Under the pieces are notes generated by a model. It searched no databases. It had not been told where the DNA came from and saw only the letters and a program-made list of their open reading frames with translations. Of a DNA stretch of 7,084 nucleotides, positions 1 to 6,808 are shown piece after piece (within the stretch, counting starts at the first letter, position 1; each line of letters starts with the position of its first letter). Source of the DNA: Anaerolineaceae bacterium (GTDB lineage Bacteria; Chloroflexota; Anaerolineae; Anaerolineales; Anaerolineaceae); assembly GCA_021107195.1 (NCBI GenBank), contig JAIOTF010000230.1, positions 1-7,084 on the forward strand, given 5' to 3'. Made by a program: the position numbers and the translations under genes.

Positions 1-186
1 AAACTGCGTTTCACTTGGGTAAGGAATAAAATCTTGAGCAAGCATAAGGGTCAGCACTTCACTATCAGTAAACTTAGGTTTTCTTCCGCGTTTGTGTTTT
101 GACCTTTGCATCGCATTCATCTGGTCCCAATCATCTACAAGGACAAAAATGGTGGTCAATAAATCAGAAATTGATATACTTGTCAT
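1..186 (-). CDS. IS982-like transposase, N-terminal part (runs off window edge)
   Basis: This is the first 62 codons of a leftward gene that continues beyond base 1. It begins at an ATG on the minus strand (186-184). A good ribosome-binding site (AGAGGT on the minus strand, about 9 nt upstream) decides the start. The N-terminus reads MTSISISDLLTTIFVLVDDW, followed by a basic patch (KHKRGRKPKF) and then TDSEVLTLMLAQDF and PSETQF. The pattern 'IFVLVDDW ... KPxFxDSEVLTLMLAQ' is what I know from the N-terminal region of IS982-family DDE transposases, which cut and paste their own element. The catalytic DDE residues lie outside the window, so activity cannot be judged. Assignment to IS982 rather than another DDE family rests on this N-terminal pattern only. 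Confidence 0.72.
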   Translation of the reverse strand, partial: MTSISISDLLTTIFVLVDDWDQMNAMQRSKHKRGRKPKFTDSEVLTLMLAQDFIPYPSETQF

Positions 187-244
187 GGGAATGTTTACCT
201 CTTTGATTTTGGTTGCAACCTTATCTTGAGGGCATTCCCTTTTT
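1..244 (-). mobile_element. End of an insertion sequence (IS982-like), outer boundary unresolved
   Basis: The transposase start implies that the element's left end (in transposase orientation) lies shortly upstream, within roughly 190-250 of this window. The stretch holds a perfect 10-bp palindrome GGTTGCAACC (211-220) and a spaced inverted repeat GGGAATG (187-193) / CATTCCC (233-239), followed by a T-run (240-246). The other end of the element is outside the window, so terminal inverted repeats and target-site duplication cannot be matched. The right-hand limit given is a placeholder. Confidence 0.35.
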
Positions 245-251
245 TTGTCAA

Positions 252-572
252 TTTCTTTTGAATTTCACATCAGACGTATCATAGAACATTTTTCGGATAC
301 GTTTCCTTGGTGGTTCTTTGAGAATTGCCGTGACGAAATGATGTTCTACGCCAGATATGGGGACAATTGCCATCTTCGTCCCATATGTTGCGGAGGTTTT
401 GCACTGCGCCACAGAAAACCACGGGAATTCCCAAAGAGCCGTTTCCTTTGTTTCAAAGATTGAGAATGGCGGTGATAAAATTAGGATCATTTGCTTCTAT
501 AATGATTTTATGGATAAACAGCATTTGTTTGGTGAGACAGTATTGATTAAAGCGAAAGCAAGCGGAAGATAA
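252..572 (+). pseudogene. Possible frameshifted 3' remnant of an unidentified gene
   Basis: No intact gene fits the space between the transposase and the flippase-like gene, but two overlapping plus-strand frames look protein-like. One frame covers about 252-341 and contains RRIIEHFSDTFPWWFFENCR. A second frame, open from 342, ends at a TAA at 570-572 and contains GGDKIRIICFYNDFM and HLFGETVLIKAKASGR. The second frame has a stop at 339-341, so joining them needs a frameshift near 340. The tail stops 6 nt before the next ATG and overlaps its ribosome-binding site, as expected for the last gene-end in an operon. My inference is a gene truncated by the adjacent insertion sequence and then decayed. 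I do not recognise the family, and the open frame from 357 could equally be fortuitous. Confidence 0.3.
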
Positions 573-578
573 TTATCA

Positions 579-1514
579 ATGGAACAACAAAGAGAAATTC
601 AGGACAAACGAAAGCGGCTGCGTCAGATATTGCAGATCATTGGTTCTGTCATATCGATGTTTCTTTTTTTCTGGTTGCTGCGTGAGCAGGATTGGCAAAC
701 TATCTGGAAGAATCTGCGCGAGCTTCCTGTCTGGCTTTGGCTTGTTTGCTTCGCATTGGTGGTTGTCGGAATGATTTGCAATGCATTGCGTTGGTATGTG
801 CTGCTACGCGCCCAGGAAGTAGAAATCCCCTTCGGGGAGGTGGTGTGCACCGTGTTTGCTGGCGCATTCGCCTCTAATTTTCTGCCGTCTACCATCGGAG
901 GTGATGCTTTTCGCGTGATCAGTTTGTCGCGTTTCACCTCTGATCGTGTGTTAAGTTTGACATCGGTCGTTGTGGATAGGGTGATGAATGTCGCTGCTAC
1001 AGTTACCTTTTTACCGTTTGCCTGGTTCACCTTTGGTAATCAACTTTTTGAGATATTTAGCAGAGCACAATTCCTTCCTGCTGCAACGGGGGGATTTCCC
1101 TTATGGGATAAGTTGGTTCAATTTATTCGGCGTATCGCCAAACGATTTATTGAAGCTATTGCTAAATGGCGGCGCAATCCGTTGGCATTGCTGGCTGCCT
1201 TTGCGATTTCGTGGATATCCATTTTTATTGTTTATCTGTCTCTCTGGTTGTTGGCGAGGTATTTAGGAATGCCCATTACCTTGATGCAATTAGCAGGGGT
1301 CGAGTTCATCGTATATGTGGCGACACTGCTTCCTGTTTCTTTAAATGGTTTCGGTGTGCGCGAAGTGATTTATACGACCCTCATGATTGAATTGGGAGCT
1401 TCACCGGAGCATGCTGCGGCGTTGACTTTAATCAGTCGTTTCTTGTTGCTATTGACAACTACACCAGGCGCCTTATGGCTGTCAAGGATTATGTCATTTC
1501 AAGAATCTGAATAA
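579..1514 (+). CDS. Flippase-like integral membrane protein (LPG synthase TM / AglD family)
   Basis: A 311-residue polytopic inner-membrane protein of the family known as lysylphosphatidylglycerol synthase transmembrane region, also called flippase-like or UPF0104. It has about seven or eight hydrophobic segments, at roughly residues 17-35, 50-68, 86-102, 128-150, 203-226, 235-253 and 282-300. Family hallmarks are visible: NFLPSTIGGDAFRV (100-113), the DR pair in VVDRVMN (133-134), and LPVSLNGFGVRE (251-262) with its conserved P, N, G and RE. Its length is normal for stand-alone members (about 300-350). No soluble aminoacyl-transferase domain follows, so it is not a full MprF. Such stand-alone proteins often sit in glycolipid or surface-polysaccharide loci and are proposed to move or modify lipid-linked sugars; the exact substrate is unknown. 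The start is the ATG at 579, with GGAAG at 564-568 as ribosome-binding site, overlapping the end of the preceding remnant frame. Confidence 0.88.
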   Translation: MEQQREIQDKRKRLRQILQIIGSVISMFLFFWLLREQDWQTIWKNLRELPVWLWLVCFALVVVGMICNALRWYVLLRAQEVEIPFGEVVCTVFAGAFASNFLPSTIGGDAFRVISLSRFTSDRVLSLTSVVVDRVMNVAATVTFLPFAWFTFGNQLFEIFSRAQFLPAATGGFPLWDKLVQFIRRIAKRFIEAIAKWRRNPLALLAAFAISWISIFIVYLSLWLLARYLGMPITLMQLAGVEFIVYVATLLPVSLNGFGVREVIYTTLMIELGASPEHAAALTLISRFLLLLTTTPGALWLSRIMSFQESE

Positions 1515-1603
1515 GAGCGGCCCTGAACGGCACCAATGAGGGGGCGTGATTGGGATATATCTGGGGGTATTTTTCTGCGAAGATGGAAAACATAATTCCG
1601 TCC

Positions 1604-1621
1604 CTCCGTTCAACCACGGAG
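1604..1621 (+). repeat. Small perfect hairpin in the intergenic spacer
   Basis: CTCCGT (1604-1609) and ACGGAG (1616-1621) form a 6-bp perfect stem with a 6-nt loop, about 90 nt after the flippase-like gene ends. No T-run follows, so it is not a standard intrinsic terminator. It lies 15 bp before the candidate -35 box of the next gene, so it might be a leftover terminator stem, a regulator site or chance. Confidence 0.35.
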
Positions 1622-1636
1622 ATTTCCAAAGAGTCC

Positions 1637-1665
1637 TTGTCAATAAATTATTTTTGCTGTATTAT
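1637..1665 (+). promoter_or_regulatory. Sigma70-type promoter for the methyltransferase gene
   Basis: A -35 box TTGTCA (1637-1642, 5 of 6 to consensus) and a -10 box TATTAT (1660-1665, 5 of 6) are separated by exactly 17 bp in an A+T-rich stretch. Transcription would start near 1672. That leaves a leader of about 50 nt to the ATG at 1723 or about 100 nt to the ATG at 1774. The 260-bp gap after the upstream gene makes an independent promoter here plausible. Confidence 0.6.
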
Positions 1666-1773
1666 TTCATTGTGGATGAAATGGTCTGGAAGTCACGCTG
1701 ACCTCGGGGGCAAGTTCAGGCGATGCTTGATCAAGGAAACGATAAAACCGCGCAGACAGGTACAGATCAATCA

Positions 1774-2601
1774 ATGAACATAGCTTATATTTTACCCAGG
1801 TTTGTTAGACATATTTTCCCGGACGCATGGGTCAAGTTTATCCTTGAACAACGCTTTATCATCAAACCAGGCATAGAAACTACCAACCCGGACGCAGCAG
1901 TTCAAAACTATTTAAACCAATTGAAGAAGCACCAATTTTCTGTCACCGGTAAAAAAATCCTCGTGTTCGGCTATGGTGGACGATTTGACGTGGGCTGTGG
2001 CTTGCTTGCAAACGGTGCAAGTCAAGTGATTCTGCTCGACCTCTTCACCAATCCTGACTCGCAGCGTAATCGAGCGTTGCTTGAACAATATCCCAATTTG
2101 CTAGAAGAAAAAAATGGCATCGTTTTACCAAGCGGCGAGAAACTTGTCCTTATCGAAGGAAACATCCTTGACAAAGAAGTTCAAAACGCAGTTGGCAAGG
2201 TAGACCTTGTTCTAAGCAATTCCGTATACGAACATATCGACCAGGTCGAAAATATCACCCAGGCACTGGCAAGTGTTCTGCTCACTCCCTTGGGCGCACA
2301 CTATCATAATATCGACCTGAGAGATCATTTTTTCAAATACCCTTTTGAAATGCTTACTTTCAAAGAAAAAATTTGGGTGCGTTGGCTGAATCCCTCAAGC
2401 AATCACAACCGCTATCGTTATAACGATTATAGAAACGCATTTGAGGCATATTTCAACCATGTCCAAATTACAATAACCGAAAGCCTTCCTGGAGAATTTC
2501 AAAAAGTCAAATCCAAAATCCAACCTGAATTTATTGTAGGAGATGATAACATCGACGCTGTCGCTCAGATCAGCGTCTTTGCATGCGATGTGAAATTATA
2601 A
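1774..2601 (+). CDS. Class I SAM-dependent methyltransferase
   Basis: A 275-residue cytoplasmic methyltransferase with a Rossmann-like fold. Numbering from the ATG at 1774, a hydrophobic strand leads into the SAM-binding glycine loop KILVFGYGGRFDVGCG (61-76). The second strand ends in the ribose-binding acid D89 (VILLDLF). EGNILD (128-133) is the motif II region, and VDLVLSNSVYEHI (143-155) is strand 4. HNIDLRDHF (178-186) and NRYRYNDYRNAFEAYF (212-227) resemble the C-terminal part of methyltransferases in polysaccharide clusters. I infer a sugar or glycan substrate from that resemblance and the neighbours; the acceptor is not identifiable. The frame is open to an upstream ATG at 1723, which would add 17 residues of polar, unconserved-looking sequence. 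I prefer 1774 because the recognisable sequence (MNIAYILPRF) begins there, but neither start has a strong ribosome-binding site. The gene is visibly richer in A+T than both flanking genes. Confidence 0.85.
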   Translation: MNIAYILPRFVRHIFPDAWVKFILEQRFIIKPGIETTNPDAAVQNYLNQLKKHQFSVTGKKILVFGYGGRFDVGCGLLANGASQVILLDLFTNPDSQRNRALLEQYPNLLEEKNGIVLPSGEKLVLIEGNILDKEVQNAVGKVDLVLSNSVYEHIDQVENITQALASVLLTPLGAHYHNIDLRDHFFKYPFEMLTFKEKIWVRWLNPSSNHNRYRYNDYRNAFEAYFNHVQITITESLPGEFQKVKSKIQPEFIVGDDNIDAVAQISVFACDVKL

Positions 2602-2789
2602 CTTTTGCGAGTCTTCAGGAATCGCCGCAGCCCGACGGATATATATCCCTAACCACCGGGAACCCCAAAGAATTCTTTGAATCGTTGGATGCAGACATTG
2701 TAAAAGTGATAAAATGTTCACGGGCTTTGTGCAATCCTATTCTGCACGAGTCCCTTTTTCAATCAATTTTTAGCAAAGGTATTGGCTAA
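2583..2789 (+). CDS. Small orphan ORF, possible gene remnant
   Basis: A 68-codon frame overlaps the last 19 bases of the methyltransferase gene and ends 11 bases before the next gene. I do not recognise it. Its middle section, PDGYISLTTGNPKEFFESL, loosely resembles the strand-5 'PGGYLxLTTPNP' segment of class I methyltransferases. This could therefore be the tail of a second, decayed methyltransferase joined to the end of the first. The start lies inside the upstream gene with no clear ribosome-binding site. It could be a translationally coupled small protein, a remnant or a chance frame. Confidence 0.27.
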   Translation: MRCEIITFASLQESPQPDGYISLTTGNPKEFFESLDADIVKVIKCSRALCNPILHESLFQSIFSKGIG

Positions 2790-2800
2790 TAGAAAGCATT

Positions 2801-4816
2801 ATGATTAAGAAAAACTTATCTTCAAAACAGTTAATCACAAACAGCATTTTAACCCTGCTGCTGGCGGGATTGATGTGGGGCGTTTACCGGGATATGGATG
2901 CCTGGTTTCGTCCACAGCTTGTGCATGCGACCCGCATTTCTTTTACCGCTCTGGCTGCGATCCTCGTTGAGTTGCTGGTGGCCGCCGGAGTGTTGGTGGC
3001 TGTGTGGCGTCCGAACTGGCTGGCTCCGATGAACCGCTTGCGCTACCGGTTTGGCAGGTTTCGCTGGGGTCTTCTTTTTTTGTTTGCAGTGGGGGGAGGG
3101 CTTTTCTTCCTGATTGATAAAAGTCAGGTGTTCAACGGGCCATATGCTCGGTTTTCGTTGATCGTTTTGTTCCTGGGTATTGCAGGCTGGCTGGCGACAG
3201 AGGAGGAGGATCGCAACTGGTCCTGGAGAGGGCTTTTCACTGGCGGCCTGGTTTTTGTATTGATCTTTTTGTATGCCGTCCGGCTGCAAAAAGTGACCAA
3301 TCACCCCTTCTCTTTGTTTTGGTCAGAGGGCAACCGCCTCTGGGATTATTCGATCCCCTTTGGCCGGCGTTTGTACAATTACCCGGCAGGAGAGGAAATC
3401 TATAGCCTGACCGGTATTAGCCGACGCACGTTGTGGGGGATACCTTACCTCCTGCCAGGGGTGCAGATCTGGATGCTGCGCTTTTGGGATGTGCTTGTGT
3501 TCACCGTGCCTCATGCTTTGCTGGGTTGGGCTGTTTTTCATGAGGAGCGCAAGAAAAACAAGGGATTATTCCTGTTGCTGGGGGGATGGTCGATGTTGTT
3601 CCTGAACCAGGGACCGATCTATTCGCCGCTGGTACTCGCTGCCATTCTGGTGGTACTCGTGCGTAAATCGCCTTTCTGGTTGAATGTGCTGGCCGTGGTG
3701 GCGGCTAGTTACTATGCCAGTATCAGTCGTTACACCTGGATGTTTGCGCCGGGTATGTGGGCGGCAATGCTTGCGTTCTTGGATCAGGATTGGGATGAAA
3801 CTCAAAACTGGATCCAGAACTGGTTACAATCCATCTTGCTGGGTGTAGCAGGTTTTTTGGGCGGGTACGTATTGAAGGAATTGGTTAAACAATGGACCGG
3901 CGCTAATTTCACACATTCTGGTGTGCTCAGTGTAGAGGGCATTCAACAGACAATTAGCCGCCAGCCGTTATTGTGGGACCGCTTGCTGCCTAATTCTACC
4001 TATGCACCGGGCATTTTGCTCGCGCTGTTGATTGCCGTAGCACCCCTTGTCATTCTTATTCTCCATTTGATCGTCAGTAAACGATGGAAGCTGCACTTCT
4101 GGCAAAAGCTGGCGGCTGCCGCTTTTATGACAGCGTTCCTGGGGGTGGGGTTGGTGGTTAGCGTCAAGATTGGCGGCGGCAGCAACCTGCACAACCTGGA
4201 TATGTTCTTGATCGGGCTATTGCTGATGGCTGGACTCGCGTGGCAGAAGGGCGGGCGTGAGCTATTGTTGAAGATGGAAGCAAACCCAACCTGGCTGCAA
4301 GTGGTGCTGCTGGGACTGGTGTTGATCCCCGCGACTGCTGTGATCCGTGAAGCCAACCATGCTAAACTTCCTCCATCTGATTTAGTAGCAGAAGCATTGG
4401 TCGAGACACAGACGGCAGTTGCAGAGGCACGTCAGGAGGGTGAGGTTCTGTTTCTCGATCAGCGCCAGTTGCTTACCTTTGGCTATGTTGGTGATGTGCC
4501 GCTGGTTGTAGAATACGAAAAAAAGCAGGCTATGAATGAAGCAATGGCTGAGAACGCCGATTATTTTGAACCGTATTATGCTGATCTGGCTGACCGCCGT
4601 TTTTCATTGATCGTTTCAGAGCCTTTGCAGGTCAAATTTCAGGGGGATGTTTACAATTTTGGCAGCGAGAATGATGCTTGGGTCAAATGGGTGTCCATTC
4701 CCATGCTGTGTTATTATGAACCCTTGGTGACGTACCCTGAGGTTGGTTTGGAATTACTTGTGCCGAGGGCGGAGACTGAATCGCCAGTAGAAGATGTGGC
4801 TTGTCCTTTCCCATGA
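2801..4816 (+). CDS. Large polytopic membrane protein, GT-C glycosyltransferase-like
   Basis: A 671-residue protein with about 12-14 hydrophobic segments spread over residues 12-515, followed by a soluble C-terminal domain (about 516-671). Segments are obvious near 12-28, 48-68, 89-105, 118-132, 145-161, 228-246, 255-268, 273-287, 292-306, 343-360, 402-425, 436-455, 466-481 and 498-515. Two non-membrane stretches look functional: FWSEGNRLWDYS (173-184), with acidic residues E176 and D182 in an external-type loop, and KIGGGSNLHNLDMF (456-469). The C-terminal domain contains EVLFLDQRQLLTFGYVGDVP (548-567) and RFSLIVSEPLQVKF (600-613). Membrane region plus soluble tail with an acidic loop is the usual GT-C glycosyltransferase plan, where a lipid-linked sugar is transferred outside the membrane. 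I infer that role but cannot confirm the family. The ATG at 2801 has only a weak AGAAAG site upstream. Richer in G+C than the methyltransferase gene before it. Confidence 0.8.
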   Translation: MIKKNLSSKQLITNSILTLLLAGLMWGVYRDMDAWFRPQLVHATRISFTALAAILVELLVAAGVLVAVWRPNWLAPMNRLRYRFGRFRWGLLFLFAVGGGLFFLIDKSQVFNGPYARFSLIVLFLGIAGWLATEEEDRNWSWRGLFTGGLVFVLIFLYAVRLQKVTNHPFSLFWSEGNRLWDYSIPFGRRLYNYPAGEEIYSLTGISRRTLWGIPYLLPGVQIWMLRFWDVLVFTVPHALLGWAVFHEERKKNKGLFLLLGGWSMLFLNQGPIYSPLVLAAILVVLVRKSPFWLNVLAVVAASYYASISRYTWMFAPGMWAAMLAFLDQDWDETQNWIQNWLQSILLGVAGFLGGYVLKELVKQWTGANFTHSGVLSVEGIQQTISRQPLLWDRLLPNSTYAPGILLALLIAVAPLVILILHLIVSKRWKLHFWQKLAAAAFMTAFLGVGLVVSVKIGGGSNLHNLDMFLIGLLLMAGLAWQKGGRELLLKMEANPTWLQVVLLGLVLIPATAVIREANHAKLPPSDLVAEALVETQTAVAEARQEGEVLFLDQRQLLTFGYVGDVPLVVEYEKKQAMNEAMAENADYFEPYYADLADRRFSLIVSEPLQVKFQGDVYNFGSENDAWVKWVSIPMLCYYEPLVTYPEVGLELLVPRAETESPVEDVACPFP

Positions 4817-4838
4817 ATTATGAAATCAGTAGAAGATT

Positions 4839-4874
4839 AAATCTTCCTGACAGTACCGTGAGGAAGATTTTTTT
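4839..4874 (+). terminator. Rho-independent terminator of the rightward genes
   Basis: AAATCTTCCT (4839-4848) pairs perfectly with AGGAAGATTT (4861-4870) around a 12-nt loop, and the 3' arm runs into seven Ts (4868-4874). It lies 23 nt after the stop of the 671-residue protein gene. The minus-strand side lacks a matching T-run directly after the stem, so it mainly serves the rightward transcript and separates it from the convergent permease gene. Confidence 0.85.
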
Positions 4875-4912
4875 GTTTGATCCCCGCGATTTTAAGGGTG
4901 AAGAGTTTCTCG

Positions 4913-6751
4913 TCATAATTCCCAGAACAGCGCCATACCGGCCAGCAGGGTGATGAAACATAGCAGGGTCAGTTTCCAGCCGATGCGCAGAAAATCGCTG
5001 AAAGCGTAATTCCCGGGTGTGATGATCAAGACGTTGATTGCGTGAGAAAATGGGGTGAGGAAAGAAGCTGAACAGCCGACGGCCGCAGCGACTGCAATTG
5101 CCTGGGCATTGATTCCCATGCGTAGCGCGGCGCTGATGGCGATCGGCCCAGTCACCATAGCGGTAACCTGCCCGCCAATCACTTGCGATAAAGCGCTGGA
5201 CAGGATAAAAGCTGCTCCTGCCAGTCCCAGTGGACCGAATGGGGTCACTATCTGGACAAACCAGTTCCCCACTTGGTCGGCCAGGCCGGTTTGGATGATT
5301 GATAAACTGACTGCGTGCATACCCCCGATTAAGAAAACCGCCTGCCAGCCTATAGCATTATATGCTTCCTGCATGGTCATGATGCCAGTTAGCAGCAGCA
5401 GAATGGCGCCCAACAGCATGGCCAGGTAAATCGGTATACCCCATAAGGAGGCTGTGATCGCAGCCAACAGGATGCCAATGGTAATGAATGCATTCTTTTT
5501 TATAAGCGGCTGCTCGCTCAAGCCAGACAGGATCAAAATAAAATTGGGGTTTTCTCTTAATTCCTGAATTTGTTCATCGTCGCCGCTGATGAGGAGTGCA
5601 TCGCCAGCAGTCAATTTTATGCTGCTGATGTTGGTGCGAAAATTGGTGCCGCTGCGGTGCAGGGCAATCGCAGTCAATTTATACCGCCGGCGGAATCCCA
5701 ACTGGACCAGGGATTTGCCAATCGTCGATGAATGTGGAGAGATGAGTAATTCCGCTACGGTGACCCCGCGAACGCTAAATTGGCTGCCGGAGTGGTTGCG
5801 CCGGATGATCACATGACTTTCAGGAAGTTGTGCTACCTGTTCTTCTTTGCCGATCACGATCAGGATGTCGTCTTTTAGAATGATGTGATTTGAAAGTGGA
5901 GAAAAGATATTCCCGGATTCCCGGATGATAGCAACCACCGACAGACCGAACCGGTCGCCAAAACCGATTTCTTTCAGACTTTGCCCGATCAATCGCGACT
6001 CAGCAGAGACAAGCAATTCCCAGGTGCGTTCCACAATATCGTAACTGTCCTGCAATTCATCGCCAGTCAATATCAGTGGAATCTGGTCCGAAACAGGATT
6101 TCGATCTGGCAGGAGGTCACTCCCAAACAACCCCAGAAAGGCGAGCCCTGTTACGGCCATTAATCCGCCAACGGGTGCAAAGGAGAGTAGATTTAGCGCT
6201 GGTTGGGGAGGTTCTGCAATCACCAGCAGGTTGCTGGTGATGATATTGGCGGTGGTGAAGTATGAAGCCATGCCGCCCAACAGGCTGCCATAAGAAACCG
6301 GGATGAGCAGTTTGCTGGGTTTGATGCCGGTCTTTTTCGCGGCTTCAAGAGCGGTGGGGATCAGCAGCGCACCCGCAGCGACAGTATTCATGAATAGTGA
6401 GAGAAATGCTGTTGTAGTGGCGAGTAAAAAGATCAGTTTCTTTTCAGACGAACCGCCCAGGACAAGCACTTTTTTTGTGATCCAGTGAGTGACGCCGCTC
6501 TTTTCCAGGCTAGATGTAATCATGGATAGACAGATCAGTACGATCACAACCGGTTGTCCAAAACCAGAGATGGCTTTGGCAGCATTCTGCGGGGTGTTCG
6601 CTGGACCAAGGATGCCTAATCCGGCATACTGGCAAAGGCCCAACAGGGCTGCGATCAGCAGGGCCGCAAGATCAATCCGTAAACGGTTTTTGAAGACTAA
6701 AAACATGGGAATGATCAGGATTGTTAGAATCAGGATATAGGAAAAATTCAT
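4913..6751 (-). CDS. SLC13/DASS-family permease with two central RCK_C (TrkA-C) domains
   Basis: A 612-residue inner-membrane transporter of the divalent anion:sodium symporter (SLC13/CitT-like) type. The N-terminal half (about 1-210) carries FLSLFMNTVAAGALLIP (116-132) and GGMASYFTTANIITSNLLV (159-177). Two soluble RCK_C domains follow, about 240-310 and 328-400, each with the 'S.LIGxSLxxxGF' pattern (RLIGQSLKEIGF, STIGKSLVQLGF) and a DD/GD...L.ISG/VIGKEEQ end. The C-terminal half (about 415-612) carries LSQVIGGQVTAMVTGPIAIS (521-540) and TPFSHAINVLIITPGNY (566-582). RCK_C-bearing SLC13 proteins are usually 580-620 residues long, so this one is complete. The substrate cannot be read; sulfate, dicarboxylate or another anion are possible. 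The usual SNT/SNN residues are altered. The ATG at 6751 is chosen because GGTGAG (minus strand, 6764-6759) lies 7 nt upstream; the in-frame ATG at 6766, five codons earlier, has no ribosome-binding site. Confidence 0.88.
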   Translation of the reverse strand: MNFSYILILTILIIPMFLVFKNRLRIDLAALLIAALLGLCQYAGLGILGPANTPQNAAKAISGFGQPVVIVLICLSMITSSLEKSGVTHWITKKVLVLGGSSEKKLIFLLATTTAFLSLFMNTVAAGALLIPTALEAAKKTGIKPSKLLIPVSYGSLLGGMASYFTTANIITSNLLVIAEPPQPALNLLSFAPVGGLMAVTGLAFLGLFGSDLLPDRNPVSDQIPLILTGDELQDSYDIVERTWELLVSAESRLIGQSLKEIGFGDRFGLSVVAIIRESGNIFSPLSNHIILKDDILIVIGKEEQVAQLPESHVIIRRNHSGSQFSVRGVTVAELLISPHSSTIGKSLVQLGFRRRYKLTAIALHRSGTNFRTNISSIKLTAGDALLISGDDEQIQELRENPNFILILSGLSEQPLIKKNAFITIGILLAAITASLWGIPIYLAMLLGAILLLLTGIMTMQEAYNAIGWQAVFLIGGMHAVSLSIIQTGLADQVGNWFVQIVTPFGPLGLAGAAFILSSALSQVIGGQVTAMVTGPIAISAALRMGINAQAIAVAAAVGCSASFLTPFSHAINVLIITPGNYAFSDFLRIGWKLTLLCFITLLAGMALFWEL

Positions 6752-6758
6752 AAAAAAA

Positions 6759-6764
6759 CTCACC
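6759..6764 (-). promoter_or_regulatory. Ribosome-binding site deciding the permease start
   Basis: GGTGAG on the minus strand sits 7 nt (all T) before the ATG at 6751-6749. It falls inside the first codons of the longer alternative that would start at 6766, which argues that translation begins at 6751. Confidence 0.65.
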
Positions 6765-6808
6765 ATGATGATGCGGATTGTGTTGGAAACAATGCCATCG
6801 CATGCTTA

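Noticed and set aside
248..490. 80-codon minus-strand frame between the transposase and the flippase-like gene
   Set aside because: No recognisable motif and no ribosome-binding site. The plus-strand frames over the same bases look more protein-like and fit the operon direction.
623..1030. 135-codon minus-strand frame opposite the flippase-like gene
   Set aside because: The plus-strand protein has well-conserved family motifs over the same bases; the antisense frame is polar, low-complexity and without motifs.
1550..1777. 75-codon plus-strand frame before the methyltransferase gene
   Set aside because: It spans the candidate promoter and hairpin, overlaps the methyltransferase start in another frame, and its translation has no family-like pattern.
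3089..3100. G-rich tract in the large membrane protein gene as a phase-variable site
   Set aside because: The G-run is only six bases long and encodes glycines within a membrane segment, too short to suggest slippage-based switching.
2849..3304. 151-codon minus-strand frame opposite the large membrane protein gene
   Set aside because: It is rich in Q, P, H and K, as expected for the reverse complement of a hydrophobic coding region. It has no ribosome-binding site or family resemblance.
4141..4157. G-quadruplex candidate
   Set aside because: Two of the four G-runs are only two bases long and the stretch encodes part of a membrane helix, so there is no reason to give it a separate role.
5055..5429. 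124-codon plus-strand frame opposite the permease gene
   Set aside because: It is the antisense shadow of the clearly coding permease gene, with a composition typical of such shadows.
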